A stretch of 64,000 bases of DNA from Ditylenchus dipsaci (lineage: Eukaryota > Nematoda > Chromadorea > Rhabditida > Anguinidae), in assembly GCA_004194705.1 (NCBI GenBank), contig SADC01001006.1:186001-250000 (forward strand), written 5' to 3'. Below, piece after piece: positions 10,912 to 25,900 of this stretch (the first letter of the stretch is position 1; each line of letters begins with the position of its first letter). The notes under the pieces are model-generated. The model made no database searches. It saw nothing but the letters and a program-made list of their open reading frames with translations, and was not told the DNA's origin. A program made the translations under genes and the position numbers.

Positions 10912-13900
10912 GTTGTACTCTACTCAATGACATCTCCTGTGACATCAATAACTGCTAATGACACCAACTTTCACCAAGAATTAAATTCTGATTTAGTGCT
11001 GGACTACCTGCTCACCCATCCGGGATTTTTGGAAAGTGTGGTCACTGGCCACAAATTTCAAAAGAGACATTCCAGCGATGGACTCTAAAACGCAACAATA
11101 AGTTAAGGCGAGACAGCCGAAGGCTACTTTCTGGCTATACTGTAAGTAATCCTGCAAAAGTTTGAAAAATATGGAAAAAGTCTGGGTTTCGGCCTATTTA
11201 AGGAAATCACTCTTTTAAAAGTGATTGAAGTATTGTGTAAGATGAGGTTTGTAGCCCTTGAAGTGTTAAAGGCCATTGCCGTCCCCGACAATGGATGTCC
11301 CCGCCAATTCAAATTTTTTTTCTGAATCATTGAAATTCTGTTCGAACTTTTCAACTTGGTTTCTAACAAAACTATACCTAAAATTAAATTCTAGGCCTTG
11401 TTTTGTTAGAAACCAAGCTGAAAAATCCGTACAGAATTTCAATGATTCAGAAAAAAATTTGAATTGGCGGGGGACAGTTCAAAACAGGTGGCAATGGCCC
11501 TTTAATAAAAACTTTAAAATTATTGCGGAAGTTTCGCCGCACTCACTATCAAATTTTAATCATTCAACAATAAAATTTACAGACACCAACAGGTAGAAGC
11601 AATTCTCGCCGTATTCTTTTGAGTGTTCTACTAATCGCAATGCACTTTTGTATGAATTGGCGCTCACATGTGCTCAGATCTCACAAGCTGACCAGTTTGA
11701 GCTGTTAGTTAGAGCAGCAGCAGTAGAAGATGATCCACAGAGCAATTCTTCGTTCGCTGAGACACAATCTCAACCTAATCCAAGTACCAGCAATAGCGAT
11801 AGGGTTTGGTTATCTGTCATTAGGTAAGCTAGAAAGTTTTTGGCACACGCAAAGAAGCATTGCCGTCTACGACCACCAGTTTCGTATGTTATATGTTTGA
11901 ATTAATGGGGAATAGCTTTTTTTATTCAAATTTTATACAAATTTTTGTACCAGTATTTTTAATTATTTTATGGTTTGGAATAATAATAATGTCATTTGCG
12001 GAGTAAAAAAGCGCACGAAAAAAAAACGTACGAAACTCGTGTCCGTAGGCAATAATCCTTTGCAAAGTAAAGTCCCAGAATTTTTAAAAATTTGCCTTTG
12101 GCCCCCTTTCTGTCTATTTTTTCATCAAACCGACCCCAAAATTTGCAATTTTTTTTATAATTTACTTCTTTTAGTTGAAATTTGGCCCAATATCTTTTAA
12201 AAAAGTATTTTCCAATTGCAAAAGCTATGTTTTTAGCCTAATTATGACTTTCAAAGCTCGTTATAGTAATAAAAGCTCAGAATAGTAGCCAGCCCGAGTA
12301 TTTCCACGACCTCTAACTTTTTGTTCTATTTATGACGAACGGTTTTTTTGTTCTGCTTGATGTTATCCATTAAGTTATTTGGTATATATAATAAATGATG
12401 TCATAAACATGATATTTGCTTGTTGCCCTGTGGATTACACCTTGCAACCATCCATAGCCAAGTACCAAAGCCACCGGGGGTACCAAGCAAAAATTGTATT
12501 TCTGAAATTATATACCCAATGAATTTGTGGCTCAAGTGAACCCTAATGCAGAAAAGCGATTGTTAAATTGCGTGAAAACAAAAATTTAAGGCCGTTTAAT
12601 TCCGGGCAATGTTTTGGGCCACACCTGTATTAACCATAAGAGAAGTGAGACTAGAATGATAAAGACCTTAAGAGCTCAAAAACGTAGTCGAAACTCATTT
12701 TGCAAATGTGCGGCTTAAAAAGTGAAGCCATATTTTTTCAATCAAATAAATGAATTTAAGAGGAAGTGAGCCAGGAAGTGTTAAACTAAGAAAGGCACGA
12801 AAGCAGAGGAAACTGCCTGTACATGTGCTTAAGTTGTTTGATTGCAATGAAATTTTACTAGGTGAAGTACATTTCTACTCGGTAGTCAATGACCGAGATG
12901 CTCAGTACCTGCAAGTACTTAGCACTTGGGGCTGTGCCATGGTCCATTTTGCTAAGGTACGTTATTTTAATTAGGTTAAGCTCGGAAGGAAATGCTTTTT
13001 AGATAGCTACAGCCAAAGAGTTCCCTACACCAACAACTGTGCTCTCCCCTCTACCACCAGAAGACTTGGAGTATATCAATCGACAAAGAAAACTTAACTC
13101 CTTTTTGTTGGACGTTGTTAAGTGGGTATTCTATTAATGTATCTTAAGTTAAAACAAGTAGTTAAGGTCGATCTTTCAAGACATAATTACAATGGATAGT
13201 GTAATTTTAAAGTTATGGTCGGTTTCTTTAACTCTTGTTTGTGATTCTAATCTTAAATGTTTGCCTGGATTTTTCGTAATTTGAAAACCATACAATTTCC
13301 TAATTCAACCAATTTCATAAAATTTTTAATGCGCGCAAATCCAGACACATTTTTCCGGCGATGTTTTTTTAACTATTTTCCATAGCATTTCAGAATTTGA
13401 ATCGTATCTGATAGTCAACATAAGTCACAGATTGAAATAAGTCTTTTGAAAACAACAATTGAACCACTAAAAGTTAAAAACAATCAGAAAAAATATGTTA
13501 GGCGAATACTAAACACTCTGGTGCTAAATTTTTTTTTCAAACTTATATAATAAAGGATTTAGAACTTTGCCCAAAAACTTGTAGACGCAGACAGAGCTTC
13601 ACTTTTCCTTGTCGACAATAAGACACATGAAATATTTGCTCGAATTTTTGATATTAGTCAGGAGTTGGACGAAAATGGTGAGCCCAAAGCTAATGTCCAG
13701 CTTGATCAAGAAGGCAACAAAGAAATTAGGTGCGTTATTCTTTTGCCAATAATTTTGTGTGATATTTTTCAGGTTTCCAATAGGCAAAGGAATAGCTGGA
13801 CATGTAGCGCTGACTGGAGAAAGTCTCAATATTACAAACGCTTATGAAGATGAGCGCTTTAACAGGGAAATCGATTCCAAGACAGGTTATCACACTGAAA

Positions 13901-16900
13901 CCATACTCTGCATGCCTATCTTCATTCGAAACAGGTTTTAAAACTCTTTTGGGTTTTCAACTAATTCAAGATTAACTGATTTTAGCGTGATTGGAGTAGT
14001 CCAAATGGTCAATAAACACAGCGGCGTTTTCACTCAGATCGACGAAGAAGCCTTTGAAACGTTTGCCAATTATTGTGGACTTGCTTTGCATCACGCTAAG
14101 CTATATGATAAAATTAGAAGATCAGAACAGTGCGCATCTAGAGCGAATGTTTTACTCTAACAGAAAACTATTTCAGAAATATAGGGTGGCACTAGAAGTA
14201 TTAGCCTATCACAGTGTGTGCAACAGGGATGAAGTCAACAAACTCAAAAAAGTCCAGTTGAGAGAGAAATACCTGAATTAGATCTGTAAGTTTTCTGAAA
14301 AGGGCTGTTTGGACAAGTCTATTAAGAATTTTCGGTGCTTTTGGTTTTCTCACAAAATAATGAAGAAACACATTTTCATTAATCAGCCAATGTACCAAGT
14401 CGGTCGGCTAATTGCAAATAAGCGATCGGACGCTACTGCGATCGATCTCACCCGACAATGGCTACTGCGCTTCAAACCCCACCTTATGCACCCTTTGTTA
14501 TTTTCAATATAAATCTTAGTAGCCTTTTTTGCACAAAGTAACATCTATATTGTCTCTTCTCATGCTGATACGGCCTTTGTTTCCTTTAAATAATAAAAAA
14601 GCGTAATAGTCATTATTAAGTGGGATCAAATAAAGTAGCGCTGCCAATCTCAGTGCTGGAACTCGTCCTTAGCTCGTCCTTCCCTCGTCCTTGATATTTC
14701 ATGGACTTTTTCATGAATTATGTTTTGTGTCTTAAAATATTTTATTATAGATCTGTTCACAGGATGTAGTGATGGAAGCGGGACGGGACGGTCCCGAAAG
14801 TCCCGTCCCGCCGAAGAAAATTCAGGCAAAAGTCCCGTCCCGGTGGTCCCGAAATTTCGAAACAAAAGTCCCGGTCCCGGTCCCGAAAATTTGAAAAATT
14901 CGGGACTTTTATTTAATTTTCCTACAACAGAATTTTGCGGTTTTGTTTTTTCCTGTCTATTTTTGTCGTTTTTAGATCTCATATGATTATTACACTCTTG
15001 TTTGTGCCTGAGTTTGTTTCTTATCGAACTAAAAAAGAGGGTTTAAAGTAAACTCTTTACAAATGGTTCAAGAGTGAACTGTTTACACTCAGGTCTAAGT
15101 AAACTTTCGATTTTAATCAATTTATATTAATTATTGATTTAATTATGCAGCCGGCCGTTCAATTTTCAGACACCCAAAATCCGAAAAACTGGAGATCAAT
15201 TTTATAAATTTTGAGCGCTTAACTATAAACATAAAACGAGATCAGTAGAGCTCGTTGGACTAAGAAAATACAAAAAACAGCGATGTAAAGTATTCGCTCT
15301 ATGCTGACATATATAGTAGGTGTGCATTTCGCCCCGAGAGGGATTTCGGGATCAGGATTGAGGCCTTAAAAGAATTCGGGATCGGGATTGCCACGAAAAC
15401 ACAAAATTATGTAAAAACAAAAATTATCTGGCCAAAAATTATTTTTAAAATGATCATTGGGGTTGGCAATTTTCGGGATCGAGATTTTCAAAATCGATGG
15501 GGAGGGATTCGAGATCGGGATTCAACATCAAAATCCTCGGAATGCGGTTCCCGATTTGAGAGCGATCCCAATCCCGTGCATACCTTTAATATACAGGATG
15601 GCCCGAAAAAATTCGGAAAATTAAAAATTCAATTTTTGAAATTTTTTGATCAGAAACTTTTTCCCATTGTTTCCATGCATATCTTCTATATTTCCTGTCC
15701 TCGAAATCGAGAAGCCGCAAAATTTGAGAAAATAGAGTATTTACAAATTTTTTAAAGGTTATCTTTTTACAGTCCCGAACGGACTTTTTTTGGTCCCGGT
15801 GAAATTTTGAAAAGTCCCGGTCCCGGTCCCGAAATTTTTTTTTCTAAAGTCCCGTCCCGGTAGTCCCGAAATTTGAATATTTCCATCACTAACAGGATGT
15901 TACTCTACAAAATTATAAAGAGATCGTAACACAGATGAAACAATAAGTCAAATAGAAAATAGATCAAAAGTCTAAGGACGAGCAACTCGTCCCAAACTCG
16001 TCCATATACTCGTTTTTAGATTTTTAGTGTCTTTTTTGCTCAACTCTGAGCATCTTTTAATATTTTTTCGACCAACTTTGTAGAGGAGAGTTTTTCTAAA
16101 CAGATGTAACTGGTGTCCAAAAAGTTCGGAGCGGACTTTTAAGCTTAATTTTTGAAATGAAAATTATGCAATAAAAAAATTCCAAATATACAGTTTTGTT
16201 GCCCTGAATCTCCTCTTTCAAATGGCATATTGCTTTTAGCTTGATTATTCTAGATAACTCACCATTTGGGTCCAAACACTTGTCTGGTCATTTTGAGAAG
16301 GTTACCCGCGTTTTCATCACTTTAACTGGTCAAATGTTTTATTGAATTTAAAGCGTCCCTATAAAATTTCATGACCATGTTGTAGCGCAGCACAAGAGCT
16401 ACAAAACCCATGTGGCAGAATAGTTTTTGAAAATTTGAGTGTTGAGATATGGCCTTTTGGAAAAAATCAATTTCTTGAAAAAATGACCAAAAATGACCAT
16501 TTTGCCAATTTTTCGAATTTTAGTCATTTTTTTGCAAGAAATTGATTTTTTCCAAAAGGCCATATCTCAACACTCAAATTTTTAAAAATTATTCTGTAAC
16601 ATGGGTTTTGTAGCTCTTGAGCTGCGCTACAACATGGTCATGAAATTTTATAGGGACGCTCTAAATTCAATAAAACATTTGACCAGTTAAAGTGATGAAA
16701 ACGCGGGTAACCTTCTCAAAATGACCAGACAAGTGTTTGGACCCAAATGGTGAGTTATCCAGAATAATCAAGCTAAAAACAATATGCCATTTGAAAGAGG
16801 AGATTCAGGGCAACAAAACTGTATATTTGGAATTTTTTTATTGCATAATTTTCATTTCAAAATTAAGCTTAAAAGTCCGCTCCGAACTTTTTGGACACCA

Positions 16901-19900
16901 GTTAGTACACAACATTTAAAACTTTACAACATTTTCTATGACAAAGGCAGTAAAATATAAAGGACGAGCCGAGGACGAGTTCACAGCACTGCTGCCAATC
17001 GGCTCAAAACACGACAGGATGAATTTAAATCTGGTATAACGACGACTCGATACACATTGTGACTCGATACACCAACTCGATACAGTTGCGACTCGATACA
17101 CCAACTCGATACACCGAGTCTCAGGTTCGACTCCCGACTAGTGTTATACACTCCGTATCATAAGTATAGACGCACCCATATTTTGTGATATTTTAGCGAT
17201 TTTGACTAAAAGTGAGAAATGTTTTAATATAACGAGATACATTTAGGCGGAAAAACATGTTCTGGCGCAAAAACCAAGTTAGAAAGCGCAAGAAAATAAT
17301 TTGTAGTTGTAAACATTGAAATCAGACGTATCATAAGTATAGACGCAGTTCGGTTTGTAATGCGCCGCTCGATGTTTTTATTTATTTTGAAGCAGATATC
17401 ATCTTACTTCTGGTTCAACTGTGTCTCGGCTACAATTCGGTAGGTCGAAAACGGACGGTTGAATTTCGACAAGACAAAACAGGCTAAAAATAAGGCAAAA
17501 AGAGGGGTTTTTTACTTTCTTAACTTCAACCGTCCGTTTCTCAGCCCTGTATTTTTATAAAACAACAGTCAACATGTCATTATGTAGAAAAATCAAAGAG
17601 CTTTCAAATCATGCAATGGATTTTATCTTTTCATCGACATTTTTTGAGAAAAGCTATTATTTATGTGACTAAACAGTCATTTTCTTTAGATTTTCCTTCA
17701 TTTTGACTAGGAATCGACGTTTTCATGTTGATGGTCATAACTTTTCTTAGAATGATCAAAAAAATAAGTTTGACCTACCGAATTGTAGCCGAGACACAGT
17801 CGAACCAGAAGTAAGATGATATCTGCTTCAAAAAAATAAAAACATCGAGCGGCGCATTACAAACCGAACTGCGTCTATACTTATGATACGTCTGATTTCA
17901 ATGTTTACAACTACAAATTCTTTTCTTGCGCTTTCCAACTCGGATTTTGCGCCAGAACATATTTTTTCGCCTATATGTATCTCTTTATATTAAAACATTT
18001 TTCACTTTTAGTCAAAAATCGCTAAAATATCACAAAATATGGGTGCGTCTATACTTATGATACGGACTGTAGTCAGGTTTTGTGGTAGCAAAGTCCTCTT
18101 GTTACTTATATATTTGTATAAATTAAAAGCCTGATAGTCTTTACTTCACGTGTTCAGGTATTAATCAGCATGTACAGAGTTTTACTTGTGCACACACAGC
18201 GTATAAAAGCCCGAACTGCACCGATTACTTATACTGATGATGGCAGAGGATGCTATCTATGGACAAAGACAGGAAGAACGTCAACGAAAAATAGAATCGA
18301 GCAGGGCTTTTTCGTTGCTCTGGATGTCAAGCCATTAATGAATCGAGTGCCAACAAATCCAAAGTGTCGTCTCTGAAGTTCAATATTTCTGGTACAACAT
18401 GGCTAGATAATCCAGCTAATTACACTCACATATGCGAGCCGAAGTCAAACCTTTATGGCATACGTCGTTATAGGTAACAGGACAATAATTCGAAGGTTTT
18501 CCTGGCAGAAAAGCAGCTGGTGGTGGTAAACAAGAAACAGCTGCAGCAGTGAGGTTCGGATGGACCAAAGGATCAATATCGACTCCAAGGAAAAACGGAA
18601 GAAGGTATTTATTTTTCAGTTTGAGATTCTACTAAATTAATTTTAAGAGTATCGGCAGATTAGAAATGCAGTTTGCGGAGGTGTAGAAGCGATGAAGGCT
18701 TCCCTGTATCGATCTAGTAGAAAGCGTTTTCTTAATATCACTACATTCCCTCAATTTTTGGCTGATGAGAATAGGAGAATGCGTTCGACGCTTCGTGCAA
18801 CGAGGTAATGATTGGTCATGAGCATTTTGAAGAGCAGCTTCATCTTCATGGATGTTTTTTTATTTTTAAAGACTCGATCTAGTGTCCTGTTCTAGATGAT
18901 GATATGCTCATTTTCTCTTCACCACTTCAACTAAATCTGCTAAGAAGTTGCACTCACATAATCTCGGATGGTACGTTCAAGTATGCGCCTAATGGAGTCA
19001 AGCAGATTTACCTGGTATTTGGACTGGTCAGAGAAAGCTATTCGACACCGCTAGTCACTGTGCTGAAAGAAAAACAACAGAAGCGTATCAGAGAATGTGG
19101 CAATAAGGCAATTATTTATTGTTATTTAACGTTGAGTATTCAATTTAGTACGAGATCGCGGCAACCAGACATTTGTGCAATTTGTCCGCAGACATTTAGC
19201 ATAATTCTTCGGTATGATTCGGTTGTTTTGCCAGAATCATACCGAAAAATTATGCTAAATTTCCGCGGACAAATTGCACAAATTATGCTAAATGTCCGGT
19301 TGCCCGAGATCGCCTCGGGTTTCTCAGCGCTATTCGATACGCTAATTTTGATGCAGAGATAGCTGGTTACACTTCGTTTACGGAAATCGTTCCTGGAGTT
19401 TCAGTCAAACTGTGCTCGTTCTAGTAAAACAGGGGCTATATCGCAAGGTAAGGTTTTGGTAAATTCTTGAGCTTTTATGGTTTATTTTAGATCCAGTCTG
19501 TTGGCCTTGCAATCGAATGTCAGAATAACCTGGTGGTTCAGAAGGTGGGGTCGAGAGATGTCTCGCTATCTTAAAAAAATAGGCCGTCTAATGGGAATAG
19601 ATTTTGTGGAGTACAGGTTGTTTACTTGTTATGCTCATAAATTTTTACAGAAGGAGTTCAGATCAATGCTAGAGGACGATGAAGAACGTGTAGAATCTGA
19701 ACAAGAAGAAATTTTTCACCAAGTAGTTGCCGAAGTCAATCATCCGCCGGTGAACATAGAAAATGTTTGAAGTGAAGAAAAAGCTAATAGTCACAAATTA
19801 CTGTTATGTTTAACCATTTTCGTTGTTATTCTGTCTTTGGTCCAATAAAATGTAAAAAATATGATACTTCTATTAGTGAATTTTTTTATGATTCAGTAGC

Positions 19901-22900
19901 GATTAATAAATAATGCGAAAAGGCTATTATAACTCACAAAAAATAAAGTGTATCGAGTTGGTGTATCGAGTCGCAACTGTATCGAGTTGGCGTATCGAGT
20001 CGCAACTGTATCGAGCTGGTGTATCGAGTCGCAACTGTATCGAGCTGGCGTATCGAGTCACAATGTGTATCGAGTCGTATGTCAATCTTTAAATCTTACC
20101 AAAGTTGACAAAATCAATAGTTCGGCTCACCGCTTTTCTACAAGAAGCAACAGGCGCCTATCGGCGCCTTGATCGTGTTTTGACTTACTAATAGTTATTG
20201 ACCTTTTTCTATCATTTCTTTGTTTAATGGGTTGGCTTCACTTGCGGACAAGATTTTTCAGACGCAACGCTTGCGGACCGAATTTTGCGGACGCAACATT
20301 TGCAGACCGACTTTTTCGGATCAGTACTAAGGTACAAAATGTTCTGGACGCAATCTGACTGCGACTGAAATCATGTAAATCATGCAGAATTAGATAAAAC
20401 CACTTATATAAAACCACTTATATATTAGATAAAACCACTTATATACATCTACCACGAACCAAAAAAACAAAAAAAATCAAAAAAATCTTGTCTGCAATTG
20501 AGGCCGACCCGTCTTTTTTTGAAACCACAATTTTTTTATTTTTGAAATTATTAGTCAAAATCATTTTTTTCGCTTAAAAATTGGCAGTAAAATGACAAGC
20601 AATGGTCAAACTGTCCTTTTTTACACAAATTTTTCTTTCAATTTGTCATACGAACCTTGCAATAAACAATGGTGCATACTAAACCGATAGTCAACGAGAA
20701 CCTAAGATTTGTTTTTTTTAATTTGATGTAATTTATAAAAAATTATCGAATTTTAGATTTGAGTTTAACGGAAATCGTCTCTCGGAATTGGAAAAACCTT
20801 TGTATGCAGTGTACATGTTTAGAACATTATTTAGTGGAATTATGTAACTTTCTCAATTTTTTTGATATAATTTGATTTTTGTCGTTTAGAAATTTTGACT
20901 TGGACGATCTTGTGCGTTTTATACTTACTGTTAGGAAAAACTACAGAAAAGTGCCATATCACAACTGGACTCATGGCTGGACCGTGGCTCATGCAATGTT
21001 TGTCTTTTTGCTTCGAGACAAGGAGTTTAGGCCTTTGGAGGTGGAACTTTTTAATTTTGTTTTACTAATTTTTTACAGGTTTGGTTTCAGAAGTTGGGTT
21101 TATTTGTGGCTGCAATATGTCATGATTTAGATCATAGGGCAAAAGTAATTCTTACATGAAATCTATGTCCACTCCATTGGCATCTATTTATTCGACCAGT
21201 GTCATGGAACACCATCACTTCAATCAGACAGTCACTATTTTGCAGCAGGTTAATTTTTTGATGTGTGTGCCAGCATCTCAAACCCTAATATTTTAAGCAC
21301 CATATCACGCGCTTGGAGGGTGTATCACGGTAAAATACCTTAAAGGACCATACTTGTTGATGACAATGAGAATTTGACACATTCAAACGCGTCCGGGACA
21401 CTTTTTTTACTCCAAAAATACTTTTTGAATGGTATATGGAAATAAAGAACTAAATATCTATATAAGTGACCTAGGTTGCTCAGTGGTATAGCAGCGTTGT
21501 GTGGTGCAAGTAGATCTCAGGTTCGATTCCCGCATCTGCGCTGTTGTTTTTATACATTGTTGTCAATATGAAATAAATGATTAAAAAAATAATTTGGGAG
21601 TAAAAAAAAGAGTCCCGCGCGCATTTGAATTTTCCGAATTCCCATGGTCCTTCAAAACTAAGCATTAAGGGGAGGAGAAGAATGGGCCATTTCAAATTGG
21701 GCCAATTCAATTTGGGCCATTTTCAAATTAGGCCATTTCAAATTGCGCCATTTCAAATTGGACCAAGTTCAAATTGGGCCAATGCAAATTGGGCCAATTT
21801 CAAATTGGGTCAATTCAAACTGCGCCAACTTATTGGCAATTTTTTAACTGTTGTTTGATTCAAAATCGTGGCCCATTTTGAAATTGGCCCAATTTGCATT
21901 GGACCAATTTGAAAATGGCCCAATTCGAAATGGCGCAATTTGAAATGGCGCAATTTGAAAATGGCCCAAATTGAATTGGCCCAATTTAAGATGGCCCATT
22001 CTTCTCCTCCCCGCATTTAATTACCTGGTAAATCCCTTAAACCTGATCCCTTTGAAGAAATTAAAAACAAATCAACGGGTCACTTAGTCTAATGTGTAAA
22101 AATGATTCCGATGTCATCAGTTTTTTTCACAATAATGCTATTTTTCCATCAAGAAAGAAATTGATATAAGTGTTTAAAACCATAAAAAGTGCAACACAAA
22201 TCATAAAAAAGTTTAAAAATAATAATTAATTCAATAAAAATTGACGGAAAACTTCTTTCTTGCTAAGCAAAACCTAAATTCTGATACCGGATTCGTGTTC
22301 AGCGATTTCTTTACAAAGATGTTCTTTAATTTGCAAAAATCACTGTCAAATTATAAATTCCTTTCCACAAAAAAGTATTTAGACTCCAACAAATATTAAA
22401 CGTTTAAATATTTGTTGTCTCGAAAGAAGTTTGAAATTTGACAATAAATGTATTAGTGATCGAGAAATAAAATTGAGTCGTCAGAACTATACAGGGTGGT
22501 CCAAGGAATTCAGCCGATTTCAAACGCTAATAACTCTTTTTGAACATCGAATTTCGACAAATGGTCTTTGGCAATATTCTCAAAAAAAGTATACATTTTG
22601 TTTGGTATATAATGTTAAAAACTTGGTCTCCCCCTGTAGTTTAGGCCTTACCTACTTAGAGGCCATCCAAAGACCAGGACCAAAACCACAGGTGGGACCA
22701 AGCAAAAACCGTATTTTTGACATTGTATACCAAACAAAATGTATACTTTTTCTGAGACAATTGCCAAAAACCGTTTGTCAAAATTCAATAGTAAAAAAAC
22801 AGTTATGATCGTTTGAAATCGGCAGAATTTCTTGGGCCACGATGTAGTTCTCGAAAGCTTCAAAACCGCATCGAAAAGCATTAAAATTTTTGATGCTATT

Positions 22901-25900
22901 TTGACGCTTATATTTTCAAACGAGGAAATTTGAATTTTGATGCCGAGCAGCAAATTTGATGCTTTTGAGAACTATGGTCGAAACACGTCTTTTCGAAGAT
23001 GAAGTATAATGTACTTTACACGGGAAAGGCACGACCACCCCGTCACGTATCAAAGAACATTATATATCAAAAGATAGCTCTCTTTGAGCTGATCTCGGAA
23101 CCCTTCGCAAAATCTGCTATGCGCTGAACTGCACCGAGATATTGGCTTTTGAAAATTAGAAGTTTTCGATCTACGACGTATTGCAGATTAGCAGTAAATA
23201 TTAACAGGTATGTGTGGCGCAGTGGTATAGGTTCACTCTCTTGCTTCTTGTCGAAAGTTTGATTCCCAATCGGTGGAATTTTTATTTTTAAATTTTATTT
23301 ACCGGTGCCTCTGTATGGTCCCTTTGTAGTTTTGGTGTTGACCATCTAGATACAAATTAATCCATAGACCAGGGCTCAAACCACAAGGCGACAAGCAAAA
23401 ATCGTGTTATTGACATTATATACCAAAAAAATATTGTCGTCGAGAAAACCGATCTGTAAAAACAGAATTTTGGAAAACCACCCACAAAAAAGTTTTGACT
23501 GTTTCAAAAAGGTGAATAAAATGCAAAAAACTAAAAATTACACCGATTGAGAATCGATCTTTCGATATAAAAGAAGAGGGACACGGACAATTCATCCCCA
23601 GGGACAATTCATCCTCAGGGACAATTCATCCCCTGGGACAATTCATCCCAGGACAATTCATCCCCAGAACAATGATATCAAGTTTTTAGGAAAAAACTAG
23701 CAAAAACTTTTTCTCCCGTTTTCATTTAAGCCGGTTCTGAAGCACTTTCGTACTCCATGGGGGTGCAGATAGTAGTATGAAGGCGGCGGCACCAATAAAG
23801 TGGTACTCAGGTGTTAGTACCGAGGCACTGACTAGCTATAGGTATTCAAGCCCCGTATCCAATTAGCAGATTTTCCTTTCACTCTCACTTTTACTTGCGC
23901 TCTCACTCTCAGTGTGTACCGATCCAAGATCCAATCCAGTTTTGATCCAAGTGGACGACCACTTGGTTTAGTTGGTGCATGGATTATCCAGTAAAACTGG
24001 AGTTAGATCATAGAAAAACATTTAAAATTTTAAAAATTCATTACAAGACGAAAATATTACTACCCAGGTACCACTACACTACCTGAGCTCTCCAACCTGG
24101 GTACAACAAATAAACTGTGGCCGTGGGATATTGCGGCGCGAGGATATTGTGTCCGTATTTGCTCTGGGCATGAATTGTCCCTAGGGATGAATTGTCCCTG
24201 GGGATGAATTGTCCTGGGGATGAATTGTCCCTGGGGATGAATTGTCCTGGGGATGAATTGTCCTGTGGATGAATTGCCGCGTACCCAAAAGTAGAGAGTG
24301 AACCCATACCACTGCGCCACACGTACCTGTTAATAATTACTGCTAATCTGCAATACGTCGTAGATCGAAAACTTCTAATTTTCAAAAGCCAATATCTCGG
24401 TGCAGTTCAGCGCATAGCAGATTTTGCGAAGGGTTCCGAGATCAGCTCAAAGAGAGCTATTTTTTGATATATAATGTTCTTTGATACGTGACGGGGTGGT
24501 CGTGCCTTTCCCGTGTTAGTCACAAAATGCTTTCCTAAGCACCCACTACTTTTAAAAGATTTAAACGATTATGATTACATGAAAAATTTAGAAAAGTTAA
24601 ATATTTTTATAACTAACGATTTTTATAACTAGGACGCCACAACATTTGAAATCTCTACATCCGAAGAATACAAAAAAGTGTTAGGATTGATCAAGTATTG
24701 CATTCTAGCTACCGATCTAGCCTTATTTTTTCCTAACAAAGCCAAACTAAATGCCATCATAAAAGAAGGAAACTTCGACTGGAAAAATGATACACACAGG
24801 TAATTTTAATTCATAAAATAACTGGGTAATTTTTTGTCCTCATGAAATACGTTCAATATTTCTAAACAATTATAACTTAAAGAGCCATGAAGATTTAAAG
24901 AACCCTTAAAAGACCATAGCCGTCGCCGAGAACGAGAATTTCAAATGTTTGACAGTTATCTTCGTCTTTCATTTTACTCTTTCGAGTCATTCGAAGCAAG
25001 ACAAAAGAGTACAATGAAAGACGAAAAAGAACTGTCCCGCGCGAATTCATACATTTGAAATTCTCGTTGTCGGCGACGGCTATGGTCTTTTAATGAGTTT
25101 CTAATTCGCGCGGCCCACTTTAATCTTGTCTAGGGTTGGAATTTTTCTCGAGCAAAATCTTTTCGAGAAATTTTTTGACAAAATTTTTGAGAATATTCTT
25201 GAAAAATTCTCTAAAACCGAGCAAAATCGAGCAATAACTTTTTTACTTAATATTACTTAAAAGTTCAAAACACTAGTTAGTGATTTATTAGTGCTGGATT
25301 TATGTTCAGCGTAGTCAATTTACTAATTGAAACTGCCCTTTCAATATCAAACTCTAATTCTAAATTTCTCTTAACACAACAATTATCCATAAAACGAAAT
25401 TTTGTCACATTCAAATATTTATTGTCGTGAGCGTAATTTAGAATGCGATAATGAGTTTGATATTTAATGGGAAGTTTTTTAAGCAAATCGACTGCGCTGA
25501 CTATGAATCCGGTGCAATATTGGTACATTGCAGCCACGTCGCTGCAAACCCTAATCCAGCGCGCGTCAAAAAAAAATATTTCGCTCTTTTTTCATATGGC
25601 CGAGCAAAATTTAGATTTTGCTCGAGAAAAAACCGAAAAATTTCTCGATCAATTTCTCGAGAATTTTCCCATTGGCCAACCCTGATCTTGTCCATAATGT
25701 TTACGAATTATTTTTTTTATGTGCATTTAAATTTGAGTCTCATTTTTAAGTCAATTTCTAACACTGAGTTACTAGGGTCTGCAGGCGCCTATCGGCGCCT
25801 ATGCCGTTCGGGAACATTGGTAGTTCAAACACTATTCTGTGGTTCGGGAACATTAGTGGTTCATCTAAAATAATAGTTCGGGTAGATTTATCTTTTAACT

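Larger units (their letters stand above)
14650..16991. mobile_element. Non-autonomous MULE-like element, 9-bp TSD
   Basis: 2342 bp flanked by CTGCCAATC at 14641-14649 and 16992-17000. Terminal repeats contain CAGTGCTG, AACTCGTCC and GCTCGTCCTT units (CTCGTCC tandem motif). 9-bp TSDs are typical of Mutator-like elements. The body is filled by two later insertions, 14768-15891 and 16109-16902. It lies in PDE intron 9. No transposase. Confidence 0.85.
17033..20087. mobile_element. MULE with TGTATCGAGTCGCAAC terminal arrays, 9-bp TSD
   Basis: 3055 bp, flanked by TTTAAATCT (17024-17032 and 20088-20096). Both ends are tandem arrays of about 16-bp units (GACTCGATACACCAACTCGATACA on the left, its complement on the right), sharing ACGACTCGATACACATTG at the tips. 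Encodes a broken MULE transposase (18170-19770). A mariner-type element (17149-18069) and a small palindrome (19151-19318) are inserted in it. A tRNA B-box-like GGTTCGACTCCC sits at 17124 next to the left array. The whole lies in PDE intron 9. Confidence 0.9.

Noticed and set aside
19151..19318. Programmed intron or regulatory hairpin in the MULE gene
   Set aside because: No splice sites bound it; a small inserted palindrome explains it better.
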